Assembly: GCA_030388725.1 (NCBI GenBank)
Contig: CP128857.1
Span: 4,774,001 to 4,838,000 of the forward strand
Length of the DNA stretch: 64,000 bases
Direction of reading: 5' to 3'
Origin: Prodigiosinella aquatilis
Lineage (GTDB): Bacteria; Pseudomonadota; Gammaproteobacteria; Enterobacterales; Enterobacteriaceae
In this document: piece after piece, positions 26,265-34,529 of the stretch
Layout of the letters: the number at the start of each line of letters is the position of its first letter
Numbering within the stretch: the stretch's first letter is position 1
Translations under genes and position numbers: made by a program
Notes under the pieces: generated by a model
Databases searched by the model: none
Told to the model about the DNA's origin: nothing
The model's input: only the letters and a program-made list of their open reading frames with translations

Positions 26265-27609
26265 ATGAGAAAAACAGAAACTGATGTCATGAGTGAGAAT
26301 GTTTTTACTCCACTATCGCCAACAGGTTTTATGGGCAGTTTAAATAAAACGCAGATTGGTTCTGTTCCCGTTATTCTTTTTCTGGCTATTTCAGCCATTG
26401 TTTTTATTGCCGCTTATGCCAGCTATTTACCCAAGAACATGATTGGCGGTTTCGCCGTTATCATGACGTTGGGTTTTTTACTGGCTCATATCGGACGCCT
26501 TATTCCAATATTGAAAGATATTGGCGGTCCAGCCATTCTCTGCCTGATGGTTCCTTCCATATTAGTTTATTTTCATATTTTTAAACCTAATACATTAGAT
26601 ACCGTCAAGTTACTGATGAAAGAGGCCAATTTCCTTTATTTTGTCATCGCCAGTCTGGTGGTCGGCAGTATTTTGGGCATGAACCGGGTCGTTCTGATCC
26701 AGGGAATGGTCCGTATGTTTGTACCACTGGTTATCGGCACTGTTACCGCCGTCGTCACCGGCCTGTTGGTAGGGAAACTGTTCGGCTACAGCTTTTACCA
26801 CACCTTCTTTTTCATTATCGTCCCTATTATCGGTGGCGGTATTGGTGAAGGCATTCTGCCGCTGTCACTGGCGTACTCAGCCATTCTGGGACATACACCA
26901 GACGTGTATGTGGCGCAGTTGGCACCTGCCGCAGTGGTGGGCAACATTTTTGCGATTGTTTGTGCTGGCGTGTTATCTCGTCTCGGCACCAAACGTAAGA
27001 CATTGAGTGGTGAAGGGAAACTGGTTAGAAATAATGAGGATAACGCGATTTTTGCAGTCAGCGAAGCCGCAAAACCCGTTGACTTTCATCTGATGGGGGG
27101 GTGGATTACTGTTGATTTGCACCTTCTTTATCCTCGGTGGACTGTTTGAAAAAGTCTTCCACATCCCCGGCCCAGTGTTGATGATTCTGATTGCCGTATT
27201 GTGTAAATACGCCCACCTTATCCCTGACAGCATGGAAACCGGGGCCAACAGTTTTTACAAGTTCGTTTCCAGCTCACTGGTATGGCCGTTGATGATCGGT
27301 CTGGGCATGCTCTATGTGCCACTGGAAAGCGTCGTGGCTGTCTTCTCGGTGGGTTACGTCATCGTGTGTGGTTCAGTGGTGATTTCCATGGCGCTGGTCA
27401 GTTTCTTCATCGCGCCTTACCTGAATATGTATCCGGTGGATGCCGCGATCGTCACCAGTTGCCACAGCGGTCTGGGTGGCACGGGCGACGTGGCCATTCT
27501 GTCGGCGTCCAACCGTATGTCACTGATGCCATTCGCCCAGATTGCCACCCGAATCGGTGGTGCTTCCACGGTGATTGGTGCAACACTGCTGTTAGGCGCA
27601 ATAATATAA
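26265..27609 (+). pseudogene. 2-hydroxycarboxylate transporter (CitS/CimH/MaeN family), frameshifted in a 7-G run
   Basis: This family exchanges or symports citrate, malate or lactate with Na+ or H+. The first frame (26265-27149) gives PKNMIGGFAVIMTLGFLLAHIGRLIPILKDIGGPAILC and IVPIIGGGIGEGILPLS (the GGxG re-entrant loop of the N-half). The second frame (about 27100-27609) continues LLLICTFFILGGLFEKVFHIPGP through SCHSGLGGTGDVAILSASNRMSLMPFAQIATRIGG, the matching C-half motif. The switch is at the G run 27095-27101. Six Gs instead of seven would give one 447-aa protein (CitS has about 446). It is therefore a frameshifted gene, a slippery-site gene or a sequence error. The start has AGGG upstream. 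Confidence 0.88.
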
Positions 27610-27872
27610 ACCATTGCGTCTCTATCGCAGTTAACTAAAAGGCCGCATCGTGTCACGTCAAGGTTGATAACAACGTGCGCATAGCGGCGATAACGGGGAG
27701 ATCGTAAAGACGCTGTAAATACATCCCCGTAAGCTTAAGCCGCGTCATCCCTGGCGCGGATGCTTTACTCTTCTCCCCCATTACCGCCGTTCTGATGCCG
27801 TATATGAGGTTATCAACAGACCGGGCATCATGTCATACCAGGGCCGTTATTATCATTAGAATGAATAACCGT

Positions 27873-28838
27873 TCAGCTAATACCAGCCTGATGCAAATCA
27901 TGCAGATTAATTGCCCCCACCAGTCGACCTTCGCTATCGACTACCGGCGCGGCGGAAATATGTTCATGATGCAGCGCATCCAGCGCGGCACTCGCCCGCC
28001 ACTCCTCGGGGAGTTGATAACCGGGTTGGGTCATCGCCTGCAGGATAGAGGCATCAAGTGTTTTACCTTTTATCAGCCAGCGACGTAAATCACCGTCGGT
28101 GAACACGCCGGCTACACGGTTTTCCGCATCGCAAACTGCGATCAATCCCAGGCCGGTACGGCTGAGTTCCAGCATCGCATCCATCACCGAACCCTGTAAT
28201 TCAATTCTGGGCAACCGGTCACCACATCTCATCACGTGATGTACCCGGTTCAATAACCGAGCCCCCAGACTTCCCCCCGGATGTGAACGGGCAAACTGTT
28301 CCGCACTGAAGCCACGATAACGCATCAAGGCCATAGCCAGTGCATCACCCATCATCAGCGTGTTTACCGCACTGGATGTCGGTGCCAATCCCATCGGGCA
28401 GGCTTCGCGAGCGACGCTGACATCAAGCACACAGGTCGCTGCCAACCCTAATGGTGATTCTGCGTTACCGGTCAGCGCGATGACCGGGATCTGACTTTCC
28501 GCCAGCAGGGGAAGCAGGATATTCAATTCCTGCGCCCGGCCGGAATAAGAGATAAAAATCACCACATCCTGCGGGCCAATCATGCCCAGATCACCATGCA
28601 ATGCTTCAGCCGGGTGAACGAAGAACGCCGGAGTGCCGGTACTGGCCAGGTATGCTGCAATCTTTTTACCGACATGTCCCGATTTTCCCATCCCCGATAC
28701 CACTACCTTTCCCTGACATTCCAGCAACAGGTTACAGGCATGGATCGTGCGCTCATCCAATCGCGCCAACATACGCTGAGCTTCAGCAATTTCTATTTCC
28801 AGCGTTTCCCGGGCAAACGCCAGTAAACGGTCACTCAT
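27873..28838 (-). CDS. gutQ: Arabinose 5-phosphate isomerase GutQ
   Basis: Interconverts D-ribulose 5-phosphate and D-arabinose 5-phosphate; it is a paralogue of KdsD encoded in the sorbitol operon. From MSDRLLAFARETLEIEIAEA it has 321 aa, equal to E. coli GutQ. A SIS domain (GKVVVSGMGKSGHVGKKIAAYLASTGTPAFFVHPAEALHGDLG) is followed by two CBS domains (VMDAMLELSRTGLGLIAVCD, ISAAPVVDSEGRLVGAINLHDL). Three start codons in a row are possible (GTG 28844, ATG 28841, ATG 28838); spacing from GGGAGAG favours 28838. It is the last gene of the operon and starts at the gutR stop. Confidence 0.93.
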   Translation of the reverse strand: MSDRLLAFARETLEIEIAEAQRMLARLDERTIHACNLLLECQGKVVVSGMGKSGHVGKKIAAYLASTGTPAFFVHPAEALHGDLGMIGPQDVVIFISYSGRAQELNILLPLLAESQIPVIALTGNAESPLGLAATCVLDVSVAREACPMGLAPTSSAVNTLMMGDALAMALMRYRGFSAEQFARSHPGGSLGARLLNRVHHVMRCGDRLPRIELQGSVMDAMLELSRTGLGLIAVCDAENRVAGVFTDGDLRRWLIKGKTLDASILQAMTQPGYQLPEEWRASAALDALHHEHISAAPVVDSEGRLVGAINLHDLHQAGIS

Positions 28839-28840
28839 CA

Positions 28841-29605
28841 TCACTCTCCCACCAGAATCACATTGATTCCCTTCGCCCTCAATGTGTCGAGGTATTCCGG
28901 GCTAATGCCGCTGTCGGTAATCAAGATATCCACTGCACTCAGCTCACAAACGACATTCGGACTTTTACGACCGAATTTGGACGAGTCCACCAGAAGGATC
29001 CGTTGCTGGGCGGCGCGGCACATCGCCTGACTGACTGCATGAAGCTCATTGAATGTCGTTACACCGGCATTGATATCGACGCCATCCGCACCGATAAACA
29101 GTTTGTCAAAGTTGAAATGGGAAAAGGCGGCTTCCGCCAGACTGCCGTGAAAAGAGGCAGACGTTTTACGGTACGTTCCTCCCGGCATCAGAATGGTTTG
29201 ATCATTATCCAACTCAACCAATTCATTCACGATGCTCAGGCTGTTAGTCATCACGGTGATATTATTGAATTGCGTCAGCCAGGGCACCATTTGCAACACC
29301 GTACTGCCCGCATCAAAAATCAGCGAGTCGCCGTCATTAATCAGTTGCACGGCGGCATAAGCAATCTGTTTTTTCTTGGCGGTATTGATGTGGGTTTTAC
29401 GATCAATCGGCTGATCGCCTTCTTCACGGCTGAGTACCACACCGCCATAAGTGCGGATTACGGCGCCTTCGTCTTCCAGAATAGCCAAATCCTTGCGGAT
29501 AGTCGTACCGGTCGTGGCAAACTGACTGGATAAGTCTTCCACCGAGGCTTTACCGTTTGCTTGCAGATATTCCAGGATCTCTGCCTGACGCTGCTTAGGT
29601 TTCAT
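28841..29605 (-). CDS. srlR: DeoR-family glucitol operon repressor GutR/SrlR
   Basis: The protein has 254 aa with an N-terminal DeoR helix-turn-helix (KQRQAEILEYLQANGKASVEDLSSQFATTGTTIRKDLAILEDEGAVIRTYGGV) and a sugar-phosphate-sensing domain (DAGSTVLQMVPWLTQFNNITVMTNSL, DSSKFGRKSPNVVC). It closely resembles E. coli SrlR, which represses the sorbitol operon in the absence of sorbitol. The start MKPKQRQAEIL at 29605 matches the homologue; 18 residues of upstream frame are rejected. Confidence 0.93.
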   Translation of the reverse strand: MKPKQRQAEILEYLQANGKASVEDLSSQFATTGTTIRKDLAILEDEGAVIRTYGGVVLSREEGDQPIDRKTHINTAKKKQIAYAAVQLINDGDSLIFDAGSTVLQMVPWLTQFNNITVMTNSLSIVNELVELDNDQTILMPGGTYRKTSASFHGSLAEAAFSHFNFDKLFIGADGVDINAGVTTFNELHAVSQAMCRAAQQRILLVDSSKFGRKSPNVVCELSAVDILITDSGISPEYLDTLRAKGINVILVGE

Positions 29606-29705
29606 AACGATTTTATCCCAACATGCTATTTCCATCACTTCCTTTACAAGATAAGACAATTAAAACGTCGCCAAATGAAAGAAAGTTTCTTTTAAAATGA
29701 AAATA

Positions 29706-30071
29706 TCATGTTTTCGGTTTAATCGCTAATGAAAGCGCAGTCTGACATGCTGGTTCCTTTGGAAAGATCACATTTGGCACCAATTGACTTCTTGGTAGGC
29801 CAATTAATGCCGTCATGTGGCGCGGACGAGCAAATACTGTCAATCCACGCATGATAAAACCATCACAGACCCGGTCATGTTCATCAAACGCCAGCGCCAT
29901 GACCACTCTGGCTTTAAAGCGTCCGGCTGAACGCCCGACACCAACCGTAACACACTGACGGCACAGGGTTTCAAACGCCTGATTGAAACGGTGTAGTTGC
30001 CACCAGCCCAGAATAATCTGCAAAAGCCAGGCACAGATGGCGCACATAATCAATAAAGATGCCGAACTCAT
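29706..30071 (-). CDS. srlM: Glucitol operon activator GutM/SrlM
   Basis: The protein has 121 aa (E. coli SrlM has 119). It has an N-terminal hydrophobic segment (LLIMCAICAWLLQIILGWW) and the family core RFNQAFETLCRQCVTVGVGRSAGRFKARVVMALAFDEHDRV and MRGLTVFARPRHMTALIG. In E. coli it is a positive regulator of the sorbitol operon, acting in balance with GutR. The GGAGG ribosome site supports the ATG at 30071; the open frame continues to 30122. It lies between srlD and srlR, as in E. coli. Confidence 0.92.
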   Translation of the reverse strand: MSSASLLIMCAICAWLLQIILGWWQLHRFNQAFETLCRQCVTVGVGRSAGRFKARVVMALAFDEHDRVCDGFIMRGLTVFARPRHMTALIGLPRSQLVPNVIFPKEPACQTALSLAIKPKT

Positions 30072-30123
30072 AGAATCCTCCCGGGACATAACCCTCGGCA
30101 CGAGGCCGAGGGGGAAACACACA

Positions 30124-30903
30124 TCAGAACATCACCTGTCCTCCAGTGATGTTAATCGACTGCCCGGTACAGTAAGAGGCTTTGTCACTGGCATAATAAA
30201 GCAAAGTGTTAAGAACATCCTGGTAATCACAGCCACGTTTCAGTGGAACCTTGTCGGTATAATACTTTTCGACCTCATCCGGCCGAATGCCCAGCTTTTT
30301 GGCGTATTGCGGCAATAGTGACTGAAACATGGGCGATTTCAGCAGGTTTCCCAGCATCAGCGAATGCACGGTAATACCAAATTCGGCCAGATCCAGTGCC
30401 AGTGATTGCGTCAACCCGACGCCACCAAATTTGGCCGCACTGTAACCGGAATTATGCTTGCTGCCCACCTTACCGGATTTAGAGTTAATCTGAATAATAC
30501 GCCCGGCAATACCATCACGAATCATCAGTTTGGAAAACTCACGGGCACACAGAAAATACCCCACCAGATTGACCTGCAAAGACAAATCGAAATCATCAAG
30601 CTGAAACTGTGTAATAGGGGCTGCTTTGGCTGTCCCTGCGCTGTACACCAGCAGATTGACCTGGCCAAACCGGGTATCAACCTCTTGCGCCAGTTTTTCA
30701 ACCTGTGTTTCCTCTGTTGCATCGGTACCAAAACCATAGGCGCTCCCTTCGCCATAACGGGCGTTAATCCCTTGTGCAATCTGCTCGGCATGCTGCGCAT
30801 TCAAATCGGCAACCGCCACGCGATAACCGGCTTCAGCCAGACCTTCACACAGGAACGCACCGAGAGTTTGCCCACCACCGATGACCACCGCAACCTGTTT
30901 CAT
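30124..30903 (-). CDS. srlD: Sorbitol-6-phosphate 2-dehydrogenase SrlD
   Basis: Oxidises D-sorbitol 6-phosphate to fructose 6-phosphate with NAD+. A short-chain dehydrogenase/reductase of 259 aa, with nucleotide-binding GGGQTLG (residues 9-15), the NAD-selecting acidic residue in VADLN, YSAG in the NAG-motif position, and the catalytic pair Y154xxxK158 (GYSAAKFGG). The end ITGGQVMF agrees with E. coli SrlD. It lies downstream of the PTS genes. Confidence 0.95.
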   Translation of the reverse strand: MKQVAVVIGGGQTLGAFLCEGLAEAGYRVAVADLNAQHAEQIAQGINARYGEGSAYGFGTDATEETQVEKLAQEVDTRFGQVNLLVYSAGTAKAAPITQFQLDDFDLSLQVNLVGYFLCAREFSKLMIRDGIAGRIIQINSKSGKVGSKHNSGYSAAKFGGVGLTQSLALDLAEFGITVHSLMLGNLLKSPMFQSLLPQYAKKLGIRPDEVEKYYTDKVPLKRGCDYQDVLNTLLYYASDKASYCTGQSINITGGQVMF

Positions 30904-30926
30904 ATGCTTCTCCCTTATCTAAAAAT

Positions 30927-31289
30927 TCAGCCCAAAATTATTAAATTACTACCAACCGTGATATCCGTTGGTATCGTGCCGGCAACGTGTATAGAGCCGG
31001 GAAATTCCGCCTGCGTAGCGCCATCAAAACGGATCGTGATATGGCCCAGCTCACGGAGATTCTGTGCCGCGACATCACCCACCGCCGTAATGGGATACAC
31101 GGTGTCAGCCAGCACAAGCTGGCCGCCAGCGTGCAACTCCCCCTGCGTGTCACCATGCCGATGCAGGAAACAGAACGCCTCGATATCTTCCGGAGCCCCT
31201 TCGCGAAAGGTAATCATCATGTTTTCAACCAGAGATTCCCGGGCGTTGTCACCCACACGTGTAAATATCGTTTGGTAAATAGTTTTCAT
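30927..31289 (-). CDS. srlB: Sorbitol PTS enzyme IIA, SrlB
   Basis: Cytoplasmic phosphocarrier of 120 aa that takes phosphate from HPr and passes it to SrlE. The family phospho-histidine is in EAFCFLHRHGD; His43 is the expected site. The C-terminal half (GQLVLADTVYPITAVGDVAAQNLRELGHITIRFDG) matches E. coli SrlB. It lies between srlE and srlD. Confidence 0.94.
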   Translation of the reverse strand: MKTIYQTIFTRVGDNARESLVENMMITFREGAPEDIEAFCFLHRHGDTQGELHAGGQLVLADTVYPITAVGDVAAQNLRELGHITIRFDGATQAEFPGSIHVAGTIPTDITVGSNLIILG

Positions 31290-31312
31290 GCGTACCCCTT
31301 AACCGAATGAAA

Positions 31313-32314
31313 TCACTGGTAAATCAAACTGGAAACTGCCCAGGCCAGCAGCACTGTCGGCGCACCGGTAAGAAAACGACCAACCAGCACAGATGGAACG
31401 CCAACACGAACCGTGTCCTGCTTGGCTTCAGCCAGCGACAGCCCCACCGGGATAAAGTCGCAGGCCGCCTGGGAATTGATGGCAAACAGTGCCGGCAGCG
31501 CCAGGTGAGGTGGAATATTCCCCAGACCAATCTGCACCCCGACCAGTACGCCGATAACCTGTGCGATAACCGCGCCAGGGCCAAGAAAAGGCGAGAGCAG
31601 TGGAAACGAGCAGATCAGAGCCAGCGTCACCAGCCCAATCGGGCTGTTCGCCAACGGCGTCAGACCATGTGCAATAAGGTCCCCCAGCCCAGAGGCGATG
31701 ATGATGCCAATCAGTGCGGAAACAAATGCCATGAAGGGCAGAATGGTTTTCAGTACTGTATCAATGGTGTCGCGACCCGCCTGAAAGAACACCGCCACGA
31801 CTGACCCCATTCCCATACCGATTTTCGCCAACAGCCCATCGCTTTGTTCAGTGATCTTCTTGCTACTGTCATAATCGCGACCGCTGTTCACGGCATCGTT
31901 CTCCGCGGGTATAGTCACAGTTGCGCTGGCGGTCTTTTCTGTTTCCGCTTCCACTAACTGGATATTCTTTTCACGCACCCCCGAGACATAAATGTCTTCC
32001 AGTATAAATTTCGCCAGTGGACCGGACTGACCGGTAGAATGAATATTTACGGTTGGAATACGACGTTTGGGGTAAATACCGCAGCGCAGCGTGCCACCAC
32101 AGTCAATGACCGCGACGCCTATCTCTTCGGCGGGCGGTTCACCGTCTTTAAAACCGTCCACCGCCGGCCATCCGGTTAACTCGCTCAGGCGATTGACGAT
32201 GGCCGGACGCGTTCCTGCCGTGATATAGACAATTTTCTTCCCCGGTACGGCTTCAATCAGTAAAGGTCCGCCCCAGCCACTTTCGCCTTTTTCAATCCGA
32301 ATAATGCTGCTCAT
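31313..32314 (-). CDS. srlE: Sorbitol PTS enzyme IIBC component SrlE
   Basis: The protein has 333 aa. The N-terminal IIB domain has the conserved VIDCGGTLRCGIYPKRRIPTVNIHSTG, so Cys72 (or Cys78) is the likely phosphorylated residue. From about residue 165 membrane helices form the second half of the IIC channel (ILPFMAFVSALIGIIIASGLG, GPGAVIAQVIGVLVGVQIGLGNIPPHLALPALFAINSQAACDFIPVG). With SrlA it imports D-sorbitol as sorbitol 6-phosphate. Confidence 0.95.
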   Translation of the reverse strand: MSSIIRIEKGESGWGGPLLIEAVPGKKIVYITAGTRPAIVNRLSELTGWPAVDGFKDGEPPAEEIGVAVIDCGGTLRCGIYPKRRIPTVNIHSTGQSGPLAKFILEDIYVSGVREKNIQLVEAETEKTASATVTIPAENDAVNSGRDYDSSKKITEQSDGLLAKIGMGMGSVVAVFFQAGRDTIDTVLKTILPFMAFVSALIGIIIASGLGDLIAHGLTPLANSPIGLVTLALICSFPLLSPFLGPGAVIAQVIGVLVGVQIGLGNIPPHLALPALFAINSQAACDFIPVGLSLAEAKQDTVRVGVPSVLVGRFLTGAPTVLLAWAVSSLIYQ

Positions 32315-32329
32315 TGAAAGTTCCTCCGC

Positions 32330-32878
32330 TTAGAGCTGAACCTGACGGTCAAGCTGGATGTGCATTTTGCGTTCGAAAACAGAGGTGGTCAGGTCAGTGA
32401 CCCATCCACGGAAAAAGTTGGTGAACATCCCGACCAGCAGATAACTCACCGCCAGCGGGCCTAATGGCAGCCCCAAAGTGGTCAGACCGTTGGCGATACC
32501 CAGATAGACGAACAGTTCACCGGGGTTGATATGGGGAAACAAACCATTCATCGAGTGACAGCTGTAAGAGGCCGCCGCATAGTAACTGGGCTTGTATTTC
32601 TCTGGCATGAAGCGGCCCAGGCTCAACGTCATCGGATTACAAAATACAAATGTGCCGATGACCGGCAGCAGCAGGTAGCGGGAAAGCGGGTTCCCGGCAC
32701 AACGCTGAGCCAATCGCTCAATTCGCGACTGACCGACGAAAGTAATAAGGGCGTTCATGATGACTAACAGACTGATCAGTAAAGGCAATATGCCAGTAAC
32801 CATACCGACAAAGACGTCACCACCTTTCTGAAACAGGCCGATGAACCACTCAGCCCCATGGGTGATAATTTCTATCAT
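32330..32878 (-). CDS. srlA: Sorbitol PTS enzyme IIC component SrlA
   Basis: Membrane protein of 182 aa (E. coli 187) forming the N-terminal half of the sorbitol channel. Clear helices include FVGMVTGILPLLISLLVIMNALITFVG. The conserved loop GTFVFCNPMTLSLGRFMPEKYKPSYYAAASYSCHSMNGLFPHINPGELFVYLGIANGL is present. It is the first gene of the operon srlA-srlE-srlB-srlD-srlM-srlR-gutQ, transcribed away from the aldolase gene. Confidence 0.95.
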   Translation of the reverse strand: MIEIITHGAEWFIGLFQKGGDVFVGMVTGILPLLISLLVIMNALITFVGQSRIERLAQRCAGNPLSRYLLLPVIGTFVFCNPMTLSLGRFMPEKYKPSYYAAASYSCHSMNGLFPHINPGELFVYLGIANGLTTLGLPLGPLAVSYLLVGMFTNFFRGWVTDLTTSVFERKMHIQLDRQVQL

Positions 32879-32995
32879 TATGTTCTCCTGTTTCCACTGG
32901 TGTTTAAAAAAGCGGCTAAATAAAGCAACTTATTTCTTAAAGTGATTATGAAGATATAGATAAAATCTTTCCTTTTATTTTAAATTGATCACACT

Positions 32996-33023
32996 TTGAA
33001 AGTTATTTATTTCAAAATAAAAT
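32996..33023 (+). promoter_or_regulatory. Candidate sigma-70 promoter of the fructose-6-phosphate aldolase gene
   Basis: TTGAAA (32996-33001) and TAAAAT (33018-33023) are separated by 16 bases, about 48 bases before the start codon at 33071. The 192-base divergent region is AT-rich and must also serve srlA on the other strand; no certain GutR or CRP site was recognised. Confidence 0.4.
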
Positions 33024-33070
33024 AAAAATGATAGATTTACATTAAGAACAACATGTTGAGGATAATTAAA

Positions 33071-33733
33071 ATGAAAATTTATCTTGATACCGCCGACATC
33101 CCAGCCATCGTCCGGCTGGCCCGCGTGCTCCCGTTGGCGGGGATCACCACCAATCCCAGTATTGTTGCAGCCGCTGGCAAGCCTATTCGTACTCTGCTGC
33201 CCGCGTTGCATGACGCCCTGGATAATAAAGGACAACTGTTTGCTCAGGTCATAGCCAGTACCGCGGAAGATATGGTCAAAGAGGCCCGCGTACTTCGGCA
33301 ATGCATCAGCGATCTGGTTATCAAGGTTCCCGTTACGACGGAAGGACTAGCGGCCATCAAACTACTGCACAGTGAAGGCATTCCAACGTTGGGAACAGCG
33401 GTTTATGGTGCGGGACAAGGTCTACTTTCTGCGCTGGCTGGCGCGCAATTTGTGGCGCCTTACGTTAATCGGCTAGATGCACAAGGAGGGGATGGGATTC
33501 AAATGGTGCAGGAATTACAGCAACTGCTGACGCTGCATGCGCCGCAGTCCATAGTGCTGGCAGCCAGTTTCAAAACCCCCCGACAAGCGTTGAATTGCAT
33601 GCTGGCAGGCTGTCAGGCCATCACCCTGCCCATCGACGTCGCTGAGCAGTTCATCACGACACCCGCCGTACAGGCAGCAATAGAAAAATTTAATCAGGAC
33701 TGGCTCTCCGCCTTTGGCACCATGACGCTCTGA
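33071..33733 (+). CDS. fsaA: Fructose-6-phosphate aldolase (FsaA-like)
   Basis: Cleaves fructose 6-phosphate to dihydroxyacetone and glyceraldehyde 3-phosphate (reversible class I aldolase, transaldolase subfamily). It has 220 aa, the same as E. coli FsaA. The Schiff-base Lys85 in DLVIKVPVT and Tyr131 in APYVNRLDAQGG fall at the positions known for the family. The start MKIYLDTADIPAI has GAGGATAATTAAA upstream; six extra codons from 33053 are rejected. It is divergent from the sorbitol operon, whose dehydrogenase makes its substrate. Confidence 0.93.
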   Translation: MKIYLDTADIPAIVRLARVLPLAGITTNPSIVAAAGKPIRTLLPALHDALDNKGQLFAQVIASTAEDMVKEARVLRQCISDLVIKVPVTTEGLAAIKLLHSEGIPTLGTAVYGAGQGLLSALAGAQFVAPYVNRLDAQGGDGIQMVQELQQLLTLHAPQSIVLAASFKTPRQALNCMLAGCQAITLPIDVAEQFITTPAVQAAIEKFNQDWLSAFGTMTL

Positions 33734-33762
33734 CAACACACTGGCGGATAAAATATCCCAAC

Positions 33763-33802
33763 CGGTATCTGTCTGTCAGACATTGCCCAGTGACAGATAC
33801 CG
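33763..33802. terminator. Bidirectional hairpin between convergent fsaA and dcuR
   Basis: CGGTATCTGTC (33763-33773) is perfectly complementary to GACAGATACCG (33792-33802) around an 18-base loop, in the 73-base gap between two convergent genes. Short U-runs only. Confidence 0.65.
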
Positions 33803-33806
33803 AACG

Positions 33807-34529
33807 TTATTCGCAATACTGGTGCATAGTGTCCTGTTTCTCAGGTAGCAGGCGATAAAGATAAACCGGCCGGCCGGTAGAACCGTACTGAATATTGGTA
33901 TCAAGAATTCCGGTATCCGCAAGGTATATCAGATACTTGCGGCATGACACGCGAGAAATACCTATCGCGTTGGCCAGCATTTCTGTGGAAAACTCTGCCC
34001 CCTGGTTCCCTTCAATCCATTCACAGACAGTACGCAATGTCAGGCTGGTCAACCCCTTCGGCAGTTTCTTTCGGTCTACAACCGGACTGCCACTGGCACG
34101 ACGGATCAGATTGTCGATATCCGACTGCGCGACAAAATCCCGGTGTTTGAGCAAACTGGATTCTTCACGATATGCCACCAATGCCTGCTCAAAACGAGCA
34201 AACTGGAACGGTTTGATCAGGTAATCCACTACACCATAATGCAACGCTTTCTTGATGGTATAGACATCGCTGGCGGAAGAAATGATGATAACGTCGGTAT
34301 GCTCGCTGAATTCCCGGATAGTCGGCAACAGATCCAGCCCGTTATCCTGTTGCATGTATATATCCAGCAGCACCAAATCAATTTCACAATCCGGCTGCAT
34401 CAACAAGTTTCTGGCCTGCTGTAGCGTAGGGACTGTCGCATAACAGCTAAACCCGGAAACCTGATTCAGATAACACTTATTCAACTCCGCCACCATGGCA
34501 TCGTCGTCGACAATCAGTACATTAATCAT
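33807..34529 (-). CDS. dcuR: Response regulator DcuR
   Basis: The receiver domain has phospho-acceptor Asp56 in LVLLDIYMQQDNGLDLLP and the acidic pocket in VLIVDDDAMVAELN. The C-terminal domain has a helix-turn-helix (EFSTEMLANAIGISRVSCRKYLIYL). From MINVLIVDDD at 34529 it has 240 aa (E. coli DcuR has 239) and closely matches DcuR, including LHYGVVDYLIKPFQFARFE and YGSTGRPVYLYRL. DcuR activates C4-dicarboxylate genes such as dctA. The start overlaps the dcuS end by 8 bases. DpiA/CitB is a related alternative, but the match is better to DcuR. Confidence 0.9.
   Translation of the reverse strand: MINVLIVDDDAMVAELNKCYLNQVSGFSCYATVPTLQQARNLLMQPDCEIDLVLLDIYMQQDNGLDLLPTIREFSEHTDVIIISSASDVYTIKKALHYGVVDYLIKPFQFARFEQALVAYREESSLLKHRDFVAQSDIDNLIRRASGSPVVDRKKLPKGLTSLTLRTVCEWIEGNQGAEFSTEMLANAIGISRVSCRKYLIYLADTGILDTNIQYGSTGRPVYLYRLLPEKQDTMHQYCE

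Noticed and set aside
27112..27609. A separate 165-aa membrane protein
   Set aside because: It is the C-half of the 2-hydroxycarboxylate carrier in the shifted frame; the family motif pair is split between the two frames.
28601..29533. 310-aa plus-strand open frame opposite gutQ and srlR
   Set aside because: Both minus-strand genes are unmistakable; this long frame is a shadow of them.
33807..34529. CitB/DpiA citrate-fermentation regulator
   Set aside because: Sequence agrees better with DcuR, and no citrate lyase genes are nearby.
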